A stretch of 64,000 bases of DNA, from assembly GCA_050747525.1 (NCBI GenBank), contig JBOGOC010000002.1:1-64000 (forward strand), in the 5' to 3' direction. Shown here piece after piece: positions 53,462 through 63,100 of this stretch; position 1 is the stretch's first letter, and each line of letters begins with the position of its first letter. Under the pieces are notes generated by a model, which saw nothing but the letters and a program-made list of their open reading frames with translations, had not been told where the DNA came from and searched no databases. The translations under genes and the position numbers were made by a program. The stretch is from JBOGOC01 sp050747525. GTDB taxonomy: Bacteria > Acidobacteriota > Polarisedimenticolia > JACPZX01 > DASXTC01.

Positions 53462-55693
53462 ATGGCGCGGGCCGGCGGGGAGTGGTCTCCGGGAACGTTC
53501 GCCGTCGTGGCGTTGGCCACGACGGCTCACTCCCGCTTCCGCCTTCGCCTCTCGCTCGCTGGCCGCGCACAAGCGCGCGCGGCCAACGCTCGCTCGAACC
53601 GGCTCAGGCTCCAGAGGGTCCCTTCGACCACTCCCCGCCGGCCCGCTTACGACCTCCTCGCGTCCAAACCCGTTCGATCAATTCGACGGTTCGTCGTCAC
53701 GGGGTGCGCGGTCGGGGTGTTGGTGCCGGGGATCTGCGTCGCCGCTAGCTCGCCCTCGGGAAAACCTTCCTTTGAATGGACGACTGAGGTCGTCGTCGAC
53801 ATCGCGCGTGTGAGCGATCCGCGCATCTCGCCAGATGGGCAATCGATCGTCTACATGCTGTCGCGGGCGCGTGGGAAGGACGACGAGCCGGGGCCGGCTT
53901 ATTCCAATCTCTGGCTGGTGCCGTTCGAGGGGGGCGTTCCGCGACGGCTTACGTCGGCCGACGCGGAGGACAAGTCCCCCGCCTGGTCTCCGGACGGCTC
54001 GCAGGTGGCGTTCCTGAGCGCCCGGGGGGGCAAGGATGCCAAGGTGCGGGTCTGGGTCATGACTGTCTCGGGGGGCGAGCCGGTCGCGGTCACGCCCGAG
54101 AAGGTCGGCGTCGCGGCCTTCGCGTGGGCGCCACACGGGCGGAGCCTTGCGTACCTGGCGGCCGATCCGAAGCCCGAAGCGCGGGAGAAGGCGGAAAAGG
54201 AAGGACGCGACTGGACCGTGGTGGATCAGGATCTGCGGCCACGCAGGCTCTGGATCGTCCCGATGGCCACCCCGGGAAAGCCGCGCGTCGTGTCATCCGC
54301 GCGGGACGATTCGATCTGGGAATTCGACTGGTCGCCCCGGGGCGACGCGCTGGTGGCCACCGTCTCCCCCACCTCACGCGTGGACGATTCCTACATGGGC
54401 AAGCGGGTGATGATCCTGCCGGTTGCGGACGGCGAGGCACGTGAGCTGGCCGGTGTGTCCGGGAAGATTGGGCAGGTCGCCTGGTCGCCGGACGGCGGGA
54501 CCATCGCGGTGCGCGCGGGGGTCGATCGAGGCGACCCCTTCGCGGGGAGCGTCTTCCTCTTTCACGCGGCGGGAGGCCCTGGCACCAACATCACGGGTGA
54601 CCGTCCCGAGTCGGTCAACCACGTCGAATGGCTGCCGGACGGCCGACTCGCCCTGGTGGCGGTGCGCGGGACGCGCACGGCGCTGTCGGTGGTCAGCCCG
54701 TCGCGGCCGGACCGCGTCGTGGACCTGGTTCCGCCCGGCGGCGGCGTCTTCACCTCGGTCTCTTTCGATCGCACGGGAGAGCGCTTCGCCACGGCGGCCT
54801 CCACGGCGAACGATCCGCCCGAAGTGTACGCGGGCCGCACGCGCGGTGCAGAGCTCCCCGCGCGGATCACCACGTCGAACCCCGGCCTCGAGAAGCTGCC
54901 GCGCGCCCGGCAGGAGGCCTTCCGCTGGACCGCCTCCGACGGAATGGCCCTCGAGGGCGTGCTGTTGCATCCCATCGGACCGCGTGCCGGCGCAGGAGCC
55001 CCGCTGGTGGTGATCGTGCACGGCGGCCCCGAGTCGCAGTACCTCGACGGATGGAACACCGGCTACGGGGCCCCCGGGTTGCCGCTGGCCGAGCGCGGCC
55101 ACTACGTCTTCTACCCCAACTACCGCGGATCGACCGGACGGGGCGTGTCGTTCTCCAAGGCCGACCACCGTGACCTGGGTGGCCGCGAGATGCAGGACGT
55201 GCTGGACGGCATCGAGGCCCTCGCCGCGGCCCATCCCATCGACCGGCGCCGCGTCGGGATCGCGGGCGGCTCCTACGGCGGCTACTTCACCTCGCTCGCC
55301 GTCACGAAGCACAGCAACCGGTTCGCAGCCGGGGTGGCCCTGTTCGGCATCACCAACTGGACGTCCTTCATGGGAGTCACCGACATCCCCGTGGAGAACG
55401 CTTCGGTGCACTGGGACCTCTGGTGCTACGAGGAGCCCGACGCCTGCTGGCAGGCGAGTCCCGTGGCTCACGTTCGGAACGCCCGCACTCCTACCCTCAT
55501 CCTGCAGGGTGAGAAGGATCCTCGCGTCCCGCGATCGCAGAGCGACGAGCTGTACGCGGCCCTGCGGTGGAAAGGGGTGACGGTCGAATACGTGCTCTTC
55601 CCGCGCGAGGAGCACGGCTTCCGCGAGCGGGCCCACCAGCTCGACGCCATGGAGCGCATGCTCGCGTGGTTCGAGCGTCACATGGCACGGTGA
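53462..55693 (+). CDS. S9 family peptidase (start unclear; N-terminus reads through a repeat)
   Basis: The catalytic protein is a prolyl-oligopeptidase/DPP-IV-type S9 peptidase with a beta-propeller (VSDPRISPDGQSIVYMLSRA, SPAWSPDGSQVAFLSA, IGQVAWSPDGGTIAVRA) and a hydrolase domain. With numbering from ATG 53462, the triad is Ser604 (AGGSYGGYF), Asp686 (GEKDPRVP) and His718 (REEHGF). A membrane or signal segment (RRFVVTGCAVGVLVPGICVA) begins only near residue 75. The frame between ATG 53462 and that segment is mostly translated palindromic repeat (FRLRLSLAGRAQARAANARS), and no ATG or GTG precedes the signal within the native part. The original start was probably lost on insertion of the element; ATG 53462, two bases after the mdh stop, may now serve through coupled translation. 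Confidence 0.8.
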   Translation: MARAGGEWSPGTFAVVALATTAHSRFRLRLSLAGRAQARAANARSNRLRLQRVPSTTPRRPAYDLLASKPVRSIRRFVVTGCAVGVLVPGICVAASSPSGKPSFEWTTEVVVDIARVSDPRISPDGQSIVYMLSRARGKDDEPGPAYSNLWLVPFEGGVPRRLTSADAEDKSPAWSPDGSQVAFLSARGGKDAKVRVWVMTVSGGEPVAVTPEKVGVAAFAWAPHGRSLAYLAADPKPEAREKAEKEGRDWTVVDQDLRPRRLWIVPMATPGKPRVVSSARDDSIWEFDWSPRGDALVATVSPTSRVDDSYMGKRVMILPVADGEARELAGVSGKIGQVAWSPDGGTIAVRAGVDRGDPFAGSVFLFHAAGGPGTNITGDRPESVNHVEWLPDGRLALVAVRGTRTALSVVSPSRPDRVVDLVPPGGGVFTSVSFDRTGERFATAASTANDPPEVYAGRTRGAELPARITTSNPGLEKLPRARQEAFRWTASDGMALEGVLLHPIGPRAGAGAPLVVIVHGGPESQYLDGWNTGYGAPGLPLAERGHYVFYPNYRGSTGRGVSFSKADHRDLGGREMQDVLDGIEALAAAHPIDRRRVGIAGGSYGGYFTSLAVTKHSNRFAAGVALFGITNWTSFMGVTDIPVENASVHWDLWCYEEPDACWQASPVAHVRNARTPTLILQGEKDPRVPRSQSDELYAALRWKGVTVEYVLFPREEHGFRERAHQLDAMERMLAWFERHMAR
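53467..53646. repeat. 180-bp palindromic element with 21-bp terminal inverted repeats
   Basis: Positions 53467-53487 and 53626-53646 are perfect 21-bp reverse complements (arm core GCCGGCGGGGAGTGGTC). Inside are two further perfect stems: GCCGTCGTGGC (53501-53511) with GCCACGACGGC (53516-53526) around GTTG, and TGGCCGCGC (53560-53568) with GCGCGGCCA (53577-53585). There is no T run, so it is not a standard terminator. Its size and terminal repeats resemble a MITE or a mobile intergenic palindrome. It begins 7 bp after the mdh stop and runs into the S9 peptidase reading frame. I saw no target-site duplication at its edges. Confidence 0.75.
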
Positions 55694-55775
55694 GCCTCCG
55701 GGTTCTCCCGATGGCGACCCTCCCACACCTGTGCAAGAGTTCATAAAAGGTTGGCGGTGCGTTACGGAGGCGTGA

Positions 55776-56624
55776 ATGAGACGACTTGTCCTCGCCGGGA
55801 TCCCGGCGTTTGCTCTCCTGTCAGCGTTCGCCGTCGGATGCACCAGCCAGCACCGGGTCAGCGCCGAAACCTCCGTGGCCAAGGCTCTCATCTCCGATGA
55901 GCAGTCCGAGGAGATCGGCAGGCAGGTTCACGCGGAGCTGGAACAACAGGGCATCAGCTTCACCGACGATCCGGTGGTCCAGGACTACGTGGACAACATC
56001 GGCGGACGCATCCTTTACCATGCCGAGAAGGACAGACCCGACATCCACTATCACATTCACGTGATCGACGACCTCAAGACGGTCAATGCCTTCGCCACTC
56101 CCGGCGGGCACATCTACGTCTTCACTGGCCTCATCAACGCGGCGGCCAACGAGGCCGAGGTGGCCGGGGTCATCGCGCACGAAGCCGGGCACGTGGTGGG
56201 CCGTCACGTGGAACGTCAGATCGTCAACGCCTATGGGCTGCAGGCGCTCAGCGCGCTGGCCCTGGGGAACGACCCCTCGACCATCAAGCAACTGTCCGTC
56301 ACGCTGGCCGGAACCGGGCTGCTGCGCGCCCACAGCCGCAGCGAAGAGATCGAAGCCGACGAGTATGGGGCCCGCTACATGGCGGCGGCCGGCTATGACC
56401 CCCAGGCGCTCATCAGCTTCTTCAGGACGCTCGAGAAGCAGTCCCAGGGGAGCCCCCCTCGCGTCCTGGCATGGCTCCAGACCCACCCCACCGAGGCGCG
56501 CCGGATCGACAACCTCGAGGAGTACATCAAGGAGAACGACCTCGTAGGGGCCCGTCTCGGCGATGCGCGTCACCAGGAGATCAAGAGGCGGCTGATCTCC
56601 GACGAGGAACGCGCATCGAACTGA
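55776..56624 (+). CDS. M48 family metalloprotease lipoprotein
   Basis: A 282-residue lipoprotein (lipobox AFAVGC, acceptor Cys22). The ATG has GGAGG six bases upstream. The zinc motif H-E-A-G-H is at His135-His139 (GVIAHEAGHVVGRHVERQ), with the third ligand Glu in EEIEADEYGARYMAAAGYDP. The conserved NAFATPGGHIYVFTGLI block is typical of BepA/LoiP/HtpX-like M48 enzymes. Unlike BepA, no TPR tail follows; the protein ends soon after THPTEARRIDNLEEYI. It would act in the periplasm on misfolded or outer-membrane proteins. The next gene seems to start within its stop codon. Confidence 0.92.
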   Translation: MRRLVLAGIPAFALLSAFAVGCTSQHRVSAETSVAKALISDEQSEEIGRQVHAELEQQGISFTDDPVVQDYVDNIGGRILYHAEKDRPDIHYHIHVIDDLKTVNAFATPGGHIYVFTGLINAAANEAEVAGVIAHEAGHVVGRHVERQIVNAYGLQALSALALGNDPSTIKQLSVTLAGTGLLRAHSRSEEIEADEYGARYMAAAGYDPQALISFFRTLEKQSQGSPPRVLAWLQTHPTEARRIDNLEEYIKENDLVGARLGDARHQEIKRRLISDEERASN

Positions 56625-57055
56625 CTGCGGAGTCAACGGACGACGATGCCGGGTGGGTTCGCTTCGGACTGCGGGAGGCGGGCTGGGCGCCGGGGTTCAT
56701 GTTCGGCCTGCACGTGGTGGCCAAGTCGCACCTGCATCTGTATCAGCACTACCCCTGGCTCGACAACGTGATGCACCTGGCCGGCGGGGTGGCCATCGCG
56801 TTCTTCTTTCTCGTCTCGTGGCGCGCGGCGGTGGCATCCGGCAGGGCGGGCCGCCCGGCTGCCATGGTCACCGGCCTGCTGGTGGCATCGCTCACCTGCG
56901 CCGCCGCCGTCGGCTGGGAGTTCGTGGAGTACCTCTCCGACCGTCTCCTGCACACCTCGATGCAGATGAGCCTCGAGGACACCCTCTCGGATCTGGCGCT
57001 CGGCATCGTGGGCGGCCTGGCCGTGGCGGCGGCCGCGTGGTGGCGATCCCGATAA
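56621..57055 (+). CDS. Integral membrane protein (YjdF/DUF2238-like), possible CTG start
   Basis: A protein of about 144 residues with three or four hydrophobic segments: APGFMFGLHVVAK, NVMHLAGGVAIAFFFLVSW, MVTGLLVASLTCAAAVGWEF and LALGIVGGLAVAAAAWW. Conserved polar residues (HYPWLDNVMHLAGG, GWEFVEYLSDRL, SLEDTLSDLALG) match the YjdF/DUF2238 style. No ATG or GTG occurs at the proper place. A CTG at 56621 overlaps the upstream TGA as CTGA, mirroring the ATGA and GTGA junctions elsewhere in the window. The alternative ATG 56699 would cut off the first conserved helix. Function unknown. Confidence 0.65.
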   Translation: MTAESTDDDAGWVRFGLREAGWAPGFMFGLHVVAKSHLHLYQHYPWLDNVMHLAGGVAIAFFFLVSWRAAVASGRAGRPAAMVTGLLVASLTCAAAVGWEFVEYLSDRLLHTSMQMSLEDTLSDLALGIVGGLAVAAAAWWRSR

Positions 57056-57068
57056 GGCATGACGGGGA

Positions 57069-60047
57069 TCAGTCAGCCGATCCCGCAACCACAAAGCCTG
57101 TCCAGAGATAAGGATGGGCGCGAAGCTTCTTGGCCCGGAGCTCCTCCAGCAGACTCAGGCTCGCACGCCGGGCCGCCTCGCGCGCCACGGCGCCCTCGAG
57201 GACACGACCGCGGTAGAAATGGCCCATCCAGCGCCGCGCCTGCCGGTCCGGCACCGGCCAGAGGCTCATCACAACGGTGCGGACACCCGCGATCTCGAGC
57301 GCTCGGCGCAGACCGAAGACCCCCTCGCCGACCGCCACCTCGCCGCGCCCGGTGTCGCACGCGGACAGCACCGCGAGATCCACGCCACGGAGATCGGTCC
57401 CGACGATCTCCTCCGCGGTGAGGATGCCGTCACCTCCGCCGGCATCTCCTCCCGCCGGTGCCACATGGTTGGCACCCGCCAGGACGAGGCCCGAACGCAG
57501 GAGAGGGCTCTCAGCCTTTCCGCCGCAGGATCCCAGGAAGAACCCATGGGTGGCGATGTGAAGGATGCGCCGCTCTGGAGCCTCGGTGAACACCACCTCC
57601 TCGACGGCCCGCGCTCCCGTCACGACCGTCACCGGCTCGCGGCCTTCGATGAGGCCCGCAATCATCTCGACCTCTCGCGCCGACTCGGGCAGAGGCTCCC
57701 AGGTCCTTTCGCGGACCGCGGCGCACGTCGAGCCCGTGCCGCGCAGGAGCGTGCCACTTCCAGCCGTCTGCGGCGCAAGACCCGGGGCCCGGACCTTGAA
57801 GTCCGGAGCTCCCAGAGCCAGCAGCCCGCGCCGGCGCGGCACTGACGCGGCTGAGGCGTCCGCTGCCCGGGCCACGACATCGCGGCCCGCGCCGAGCACT
57901 TGCATCGGGGGCGTCTCCTCGATGACGAACCGGCCGCTGTCCGAAGGCAGCGCTCCGAGATCGACCTGGTGCAACGGCCCGTCCGGCGCGATCAGGATCA
58001 GGCGCGCGCCGGCGAGATGACGGGCGATCGGATCCCACACCGCCCGTCGCAGATCCCGCCCCGCCCGTTCCAGGCGATCCGCGGCCGCCGGATCCTCCCT
58101 GCGCTCGAAACCGTCCGACAGCTCGGCTCGCCATGACATCACCAGACGATCGGTCTGCTCCGCCGGGCCGAGGTCTTCCCAGGCGGCTGCCCCGTCAGGT
58201 CTGACCACCAGGGCGACATCGTGGACGGGCTTCCGATCGAGCGCCGGCAGGCCGATCTCCACGCGCGCGATGTCCACCAGAGCCTCGCCCGGGCGCAGCG
58301 AGCGCCGCACCGCGGCCAGGTCGGCGTTGCGCCGCACCCGCTCACCCCGGAAGCGGGCGCTCAGGCCGGCCAGCTTTTCCTCGGCGGACTCCTTGCGGTC
58401 CACAGTCTCCTTCAGCGTCTGCTGGTATGCCGCGGGGTCTCGGTCCCCCGGACCCTCGGCCCACAACCCCGCCAGCTCGCTCCGCGCGCGCCCGAGGTCC
58501 TCCCGCGCGCTGCGCGTCCCGGCGCTCTCGTCCAGGAGCGCCGATCGGTGGCGCGCCGCCATCTCTTCCAGGACGATCCCCTTGCGCTGCAGCGCCCAGT
58601 CCCAGCAGGCCTCGAGCCAGTCCGGCTCGTCGTCCTTTGCCGTGCGGAGCCCCTCGAAGAGGATCGTGTGCGGCTCGTCCTGCGACGAAGCCAGGTCCAG
58701 CGCAGCGCTCTCGGGCAGGTAGGCGAGGATGTCACGGATCCTCCCGAGGGCGAGGTCGCTCGCCTCGCGGGCCAGGCCGAGCGCCTGGGCGCGCTTTCCC
58801 TCCGCCAGGGCGAGGCCGGACAGGTTCATGATCGTCTGGGATACCTCGGGATGCCGGCGGCCCAGGGTCGCGACGCGGATCCCGAGAGTCCGCTCGAGAA
58901 GCGGCCGGGCCTCCGCGTAGCGGCCCTTCAGGACCAGCAAGTTGGCCAGGTTGTTGAGGGGATGGGAGAGATTGAAATGATCGGAGCCGAGCCTCGTTTC
59001 CACGAGCCGGATCGCCCGCTCCAGCAGGGGTATGGCCGCGTCGTAGTCCCCCAGTCGCTTGTGCGCCAGAGCGAGGTTGTTGAGCTCCAGCACCAGGTCG
59101 GGATGGTCGGGCCCCTGTCGCTTCAGCTTGATGTCGAGCGCTTCCTGATAGGCGTCGCGGGCCTTTCCAGCCTCCCCGAGACTCCAGTGCACGTTGCCCA
59201 GGTTGTTCAGCGCTCCCGAGAGCAGCAGCGAGTCGCGCCACTCCCCTTCGCGGCAGATGACGATCGCCTCCTCGAGGACCTCGCGCGCCTCGTCGTAGTC
59301 CCCCATGTTCTGGTACAGCACGCCCATCGTGACGTAGGTGAGAGCGACGTCAATGTGCCGCGGTCCCAGGACCGCGCGCCGGATGGCAAGGGCCCGCTGG
59401 TAGCGCCGCCGGGCCTCGACGAACTCCCCCATTCTCAGGTGAAGGTTCGCTGAATTGTGCAGGACCGTGGCCACGTCGGCGTGCTGCGGGCCGAGACGCT
59501 TCTCACTGATGGCGAGAGCGCGCTCGAAGAGCGGCTTCGCCTCGGCGAATTCCCCCACCATCTGGATGTTGTTGGCCATCTGCAGCAGGACCTCGGAGAC
59601 GGCGAGGTCATCGGGGCCAAGCGCCTTCTCGCGGATGGCCAGGACCCGATCGAAGATGGGACGGGCGCCTTCGTAGTCCGCCGCCTCGAACAGGAGCATG
59701 CTCAGCCCGAAGAGCGTGTCCGCCACACCAGGATGGCCTGGCCCCTGGAGGCTCTCTTTGATGGCCAGGGCGCGCGCCGCCATCTGCCGGACGGGGTCGC
59801 CGTAGTCGTTCCGTTGCCGCGCCGCCCGCACGAGGAGATCGAGGAGGCCCGCTGCTTCGAGGGAGCCGTCTTCTCCGCGCGCCTCGAGCAGCCCCAGGAG
59901 CTCCTCGCCCATGCTACGGGCTTCCTCATGGCTGCGACTGTCCAGCAGGGCCTTCACTCGATCGGCGGACGGGACGGCGGCGTCGGAGGCGGCCCCCTGG
60001 CTGGTCACCAGGACAATCGAGGCGAGATAAAGGACAACACTCTTCAT
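57069..60047 (-). CDS. Secreted TPR-CHAT protease-like protein
   Basis: A 992-residue protein with a signal peptide (MKSVVLYLASIVLVTSQGAA). Residues about 60-420 are kinesin-light-chain-type TPRs of ~42 residues (GPDDLAVSEVLLQMANNIQM, GPQHADVATVLHNSANLHLR, GPRHIDVALTYVTMGVLYQN, GPDHPDLVLELNNLALAHKR). A long helical linker follows (~430-600). The C-terminal CHAT domain is a caspase-like cysteine peptidase with His834 (ILHIATHGFFLG) and Cys897 (VLSACDTGRG) and the closing motif VVMSLWPVPDRQARRWMGHF. Most studied TPR-CHAT proteins are cytoplasmic; a signal peptide places this one outside the cytoplasm. It is divergent from the giant metzincin-like gene. No Shine-Dalgarno precedes the ATG. Confidence 0.88.
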   Translation of the reverse strand: MKSVVLYLASIVLVTSQGAASDAAVPSADRVKALLDSRSHEEARSMGEELLGLLEARGEDGSLEAAGLLDLLVRAARQRNDYGDPVRQMAARALAIKESLQGPGHPGVADTLFGLSMLLFEAADYEGARPIFDRVLAIREKALGPDDLAVSEVLLQMANNIQMVGEFAEAKPLFERALAISEKRLGPQHADVATVLHNSANLHLRMGEFVEARRRYQRALAIRRAVLGPRHIDVALTYVTMGVLYQNMGDYDEAREVLEEAIVICREGEWRDSLLLSGALNNLGNVHWSLGEAGKARDAYQEALDIKLKRQGPDHPDLVLELNNLALAHKRLGDYDAAIPLLERAIRLVETRLGSDHFNLSHPLNNLANLLVLKGRYAEARPLLERTLGIRVATLGRRHPEVSQTIMNLSGLALAEGKRAQALGLAREASDLALGRIRDILAYLPESAALDLASSQDEPHTILFEGLRTAKDDEPDWLEACWDWALQRKGIVLEEMAARHRSALLDESAGTRSAREDLGRARSELAGLWAEGPGDRDPAAYQQTLKETVDRKESAEEKLAGLSARFRGERVRRNADLAAVRRSLRPGEALVDIARVEIGLPALDRKPVHDVALVVRPDGAAAWEDLGPAEQTDRLVMSWRAELSDGFERREDPAAADRLERAGRDLRRAVWDPIARHLAGARLILIAPDGPLHQVDLGALPSDSGRFVIEETPPMQVLGAGRDVVARAADASAASVPRRRGLLALGAPDFKVRAPGLAPQTAGSGTLLRGTGSTCAAVRERTWEPLPESAREVEMIAGLIEGREPVTVVTGARAVEEVVFTEAPERRILHIATHGFFLGSCGGKAESPLLRSGLVLAGANHVAPAGGDAGGGDGILTAEEIVGTDLRGVDLAVLSACDTGRGEVAVGEGVFGLRRALEIAGVRTVVMSLWPVPDRQARRWMGHFYRGRVLEGAVAREAARRASLSLLEELRAKKLRAHPYLWTGFVVAGSAD

Positions 60048-60184
60048 CGGGACACAATCCGGCGGCGGTCACGTCGGGGAACGCTTCATCCTACTACAGG
60101 CCATCGTCTGTAACACCCGGCTTTCTCACGCGACCAAGAGAGAGATCGAGACACGGCGCGGGCGCGTCGTGCGGAGGACCCGAG

Positions 60185-63100
60185 ATGCCCAGGAGGAAGA
60201 GCTGCACCCGCGCCGCTGCCGTCCTGCTTTCGACGATCTCAATTGGCCTGATGTCCCCTGGTGGCGGAGCCGCTCCCTCCCCCGACCTGCCGGCGGCCGG
60301 GCCGGCCTCGACGCCGACGCCCTTCTTCGAATACGAAGTGGTGGCAAGACAGGGAGAGGGGAACATCGACCTGTTCGGCTGGCCGTCGATCAACGACAGC
60401 GGCCAGGTGGCCTACCTGGGGACCGTGATCCGGGAGCGCAACAGCCCGACCCTCGTGGCGACGGTGTTCGTGGCGAACACGTCCGGGACCGTCGAAGACC
60501 TCACACCTGACGTCCTCGACGATGCCGGAAATCAGTACCTGGACATGACCCCGTGGAATCTCGCGCACGGAGTGGAGATCAATGCCGGCCGGCAGGTGGC
60601 GGCTCATTCCATGTTCACCCTCGATGATTCACTTGGTCTCCTTCAGCACTCATCGTTCGCGTGGCGGTTTCCCGTCCTCGGCAGCGCATTCTGGGGCCCT
60701 CTCAGGGCCGCGGGGGGCGTGGTGAACGATGCGGCCCAGAGCCCCGAGCCCGCTTACTTTCGGCTCGTGGGGCCCTGGGTCAGCATGAACGACAGCGGCG
60801 AGATCGCCTTCGTCGCGGGCGACGGGGACGTCTCCTTTCCGGGCACTGACGTGGAGAGCCTCGGAGACATCGTCACGGAGAGGATCTCGCTCGTGGTCGC
60901 CCCCGACCTTGCCGGCCCCGAGCTGCTCGCGAGCTATCAGGAGCACACCCTGGCTACCGGCGAGACGCTGGATCTCGTCGAAAACTTGGCGCCGATGATC
61001 GCGAATGATGGCCGCGTGGTCGTCCGCGCGGGGCTCCGGGACGATTCCCCCATCGAGGTGTTCAGCAGGGGTTTGAGCGTCTCGGAGCGCATCGCCGGCC
61101 CGGATGTCGGCTTCACCCGCATCGGAGGCTTCCCCGCGATCTCCGATGACGGCCGCGCTGTTGCCTTTCTCGGCGACAGGGGCGACGGTGAGGGGCTTTT
61201 CCTGTCCATCGACGACGGCGATGGCTATGCGGCCTCCGGGTTCATTCTGCGCGTGGCGGGAGAGAACGCGACGCCGCATCCGGAGCTCGGCTACGCGCTT
61301 CCCGTGACCACGCTGGAAGCAGACGGCCAGGTGCGGGACGATCTGCCGCCCCTCTTCTTCGCGTCGTTCGACTTCCGGCAGCGGCTGGGGATCACGCACG
61401 TCGAGAAGGGCCGGCCCGGCTTCGTCGACGACAGCGTCATCATCGCGTTCATCGGACGGCCGAATGCGGCGAGCCGCCCGAATCCCGTCGTGCCCGGCTC
61501 GCCGCTCCTGTTCAGCAACAAGGAAGGGCTCTGGACGGTCCGGGTCGACTTCGAGGAGCATCCCGGGACCGGACTCCTGATCGCCCAGCCGCGCAGCGCC
61601 ATCCCGGTGGTGCAGGTGGGAGACATGATCGAAGGAGCGCTGGTGTCGTCGGTTTCGATCTACGACCCTCTCGCGGCGGCGCGCACGGATCTGGGAGCCT
61701 TCGAGCGTGGCCGGGGAGATCATCAGGTCGCGTTTTCGGTCACCACGAGCGCCGGGCGCAGAATCGTTCGGGCCACTCACCTGGACACCGACGAGGACGG
61801 ACTGCTCGACCACTGGGAAACCTCGGGCATCGACATGGACGGAGACGGCGAGACGGACCTGGACCTCAACGCCATGGGGGCAAGCCCGATCCACAAGGAC
61901 CTGTTCCTGGAGATCGACTGGCTCGTGCCGCGCACCAGAGGAACACCCATGCCGTGGAGCAACGAGCCGCAGCCGGGGGTCACCGAGAGGCTCGTCCGTA
62001 TGTTCGCCGAGGCGCCGCTGGGCAACCCCGACGGCAACCCGGGGATCGAGCTTCACATCGATGCAGGACCCGGCCGTGACCGTGTCTACCGCCGCCCCTT
62101 CTCGCAGAACATCCCGCCCGGCCCGCTGCTGCAGGGAGGCGACCTGGTGCACAAACCGGGCCTCCCCTTCAGCCATCTCGATGTGGTGCCCACCACCGGA
62201 GGGTACAGGGTGCCTTCCAGCATCGCGAGCGAACGCTTCGGCGTCCTCAAGGACCTGTTTTTCGGCACGCGCGACAAGCGGGCGCGCGAGCTCGCCTTCC
62301 ACTATGGGATCATCGCGGACTTCATCGACGTGATCCAGGGCCCGGACAGCAAGCCCTACATTGGCAAGATCACCGCCGTCACCGATGATTCCAATCTGTC
62401 GTTCTCGGGCGTTCCGCCTTCCGTCATCGAGGGCTCATCGATCCTCGTGACCAGCGGGCGAGCCTCCGGAGAAATTCGGCATGTGTTCCTGGTCGATGGC
62501 GCCATCCAGCCTCTCCAGGACTGGACGCGTGTTCCGGAGACGGGCGACACGTTCTGCGTCCTGGACGATCACGGAGGCCAGGGAGAAATGGCAGTGGTCT
62601 CCAGCCGAATCGACCTCCCCGGTAATGACCACACGATGGGCCTCGGGGGCGGCGGTGGGGAGGTCAACGGCATCCTCGGGAGCTGGTTCGATCAATGGAC
62701 CACTCTGGCGCATGAGCTCGGCCACAACCAGACGCTCGATCATTGCGGAAGATCGGGCAACGAGATCCTCTGCGACAACGTGACCGGCGGAATCACGTAC
62801 AGGCCTGTCAATGCCGCCGTTGTCGCGGAGGGGGGACTCGTTCACCATCTGGACGTGACACTCGATTCAAGGCCGTCGGCGCCGGTGGAGGTCGATATCC
62901 TCTCGGAGTTCCTTCAGCTGGAGGCGATTCCAAGCCGGCTCAGATTCGGGACGGACACCTGGGACGTGCCCCAGAGAGTCGAGATCCGGGCGATCGACGA
63001 TGCGATCCAAGACCGGATTGACTCTGGCACTGAGGTCGAGCCCTGGATGTTCGGCGACCTGCGAGTCATCCTCGACAGCGAAGATGCCCGCTTTCGAGGT

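Noticed and set aside
53501..53526. Hairpin after mdh as an intrinsic terminator
   Set aside because: The 11-bp stem is perfect but no T run follows, and it is an internal part of the larger palindromic element.
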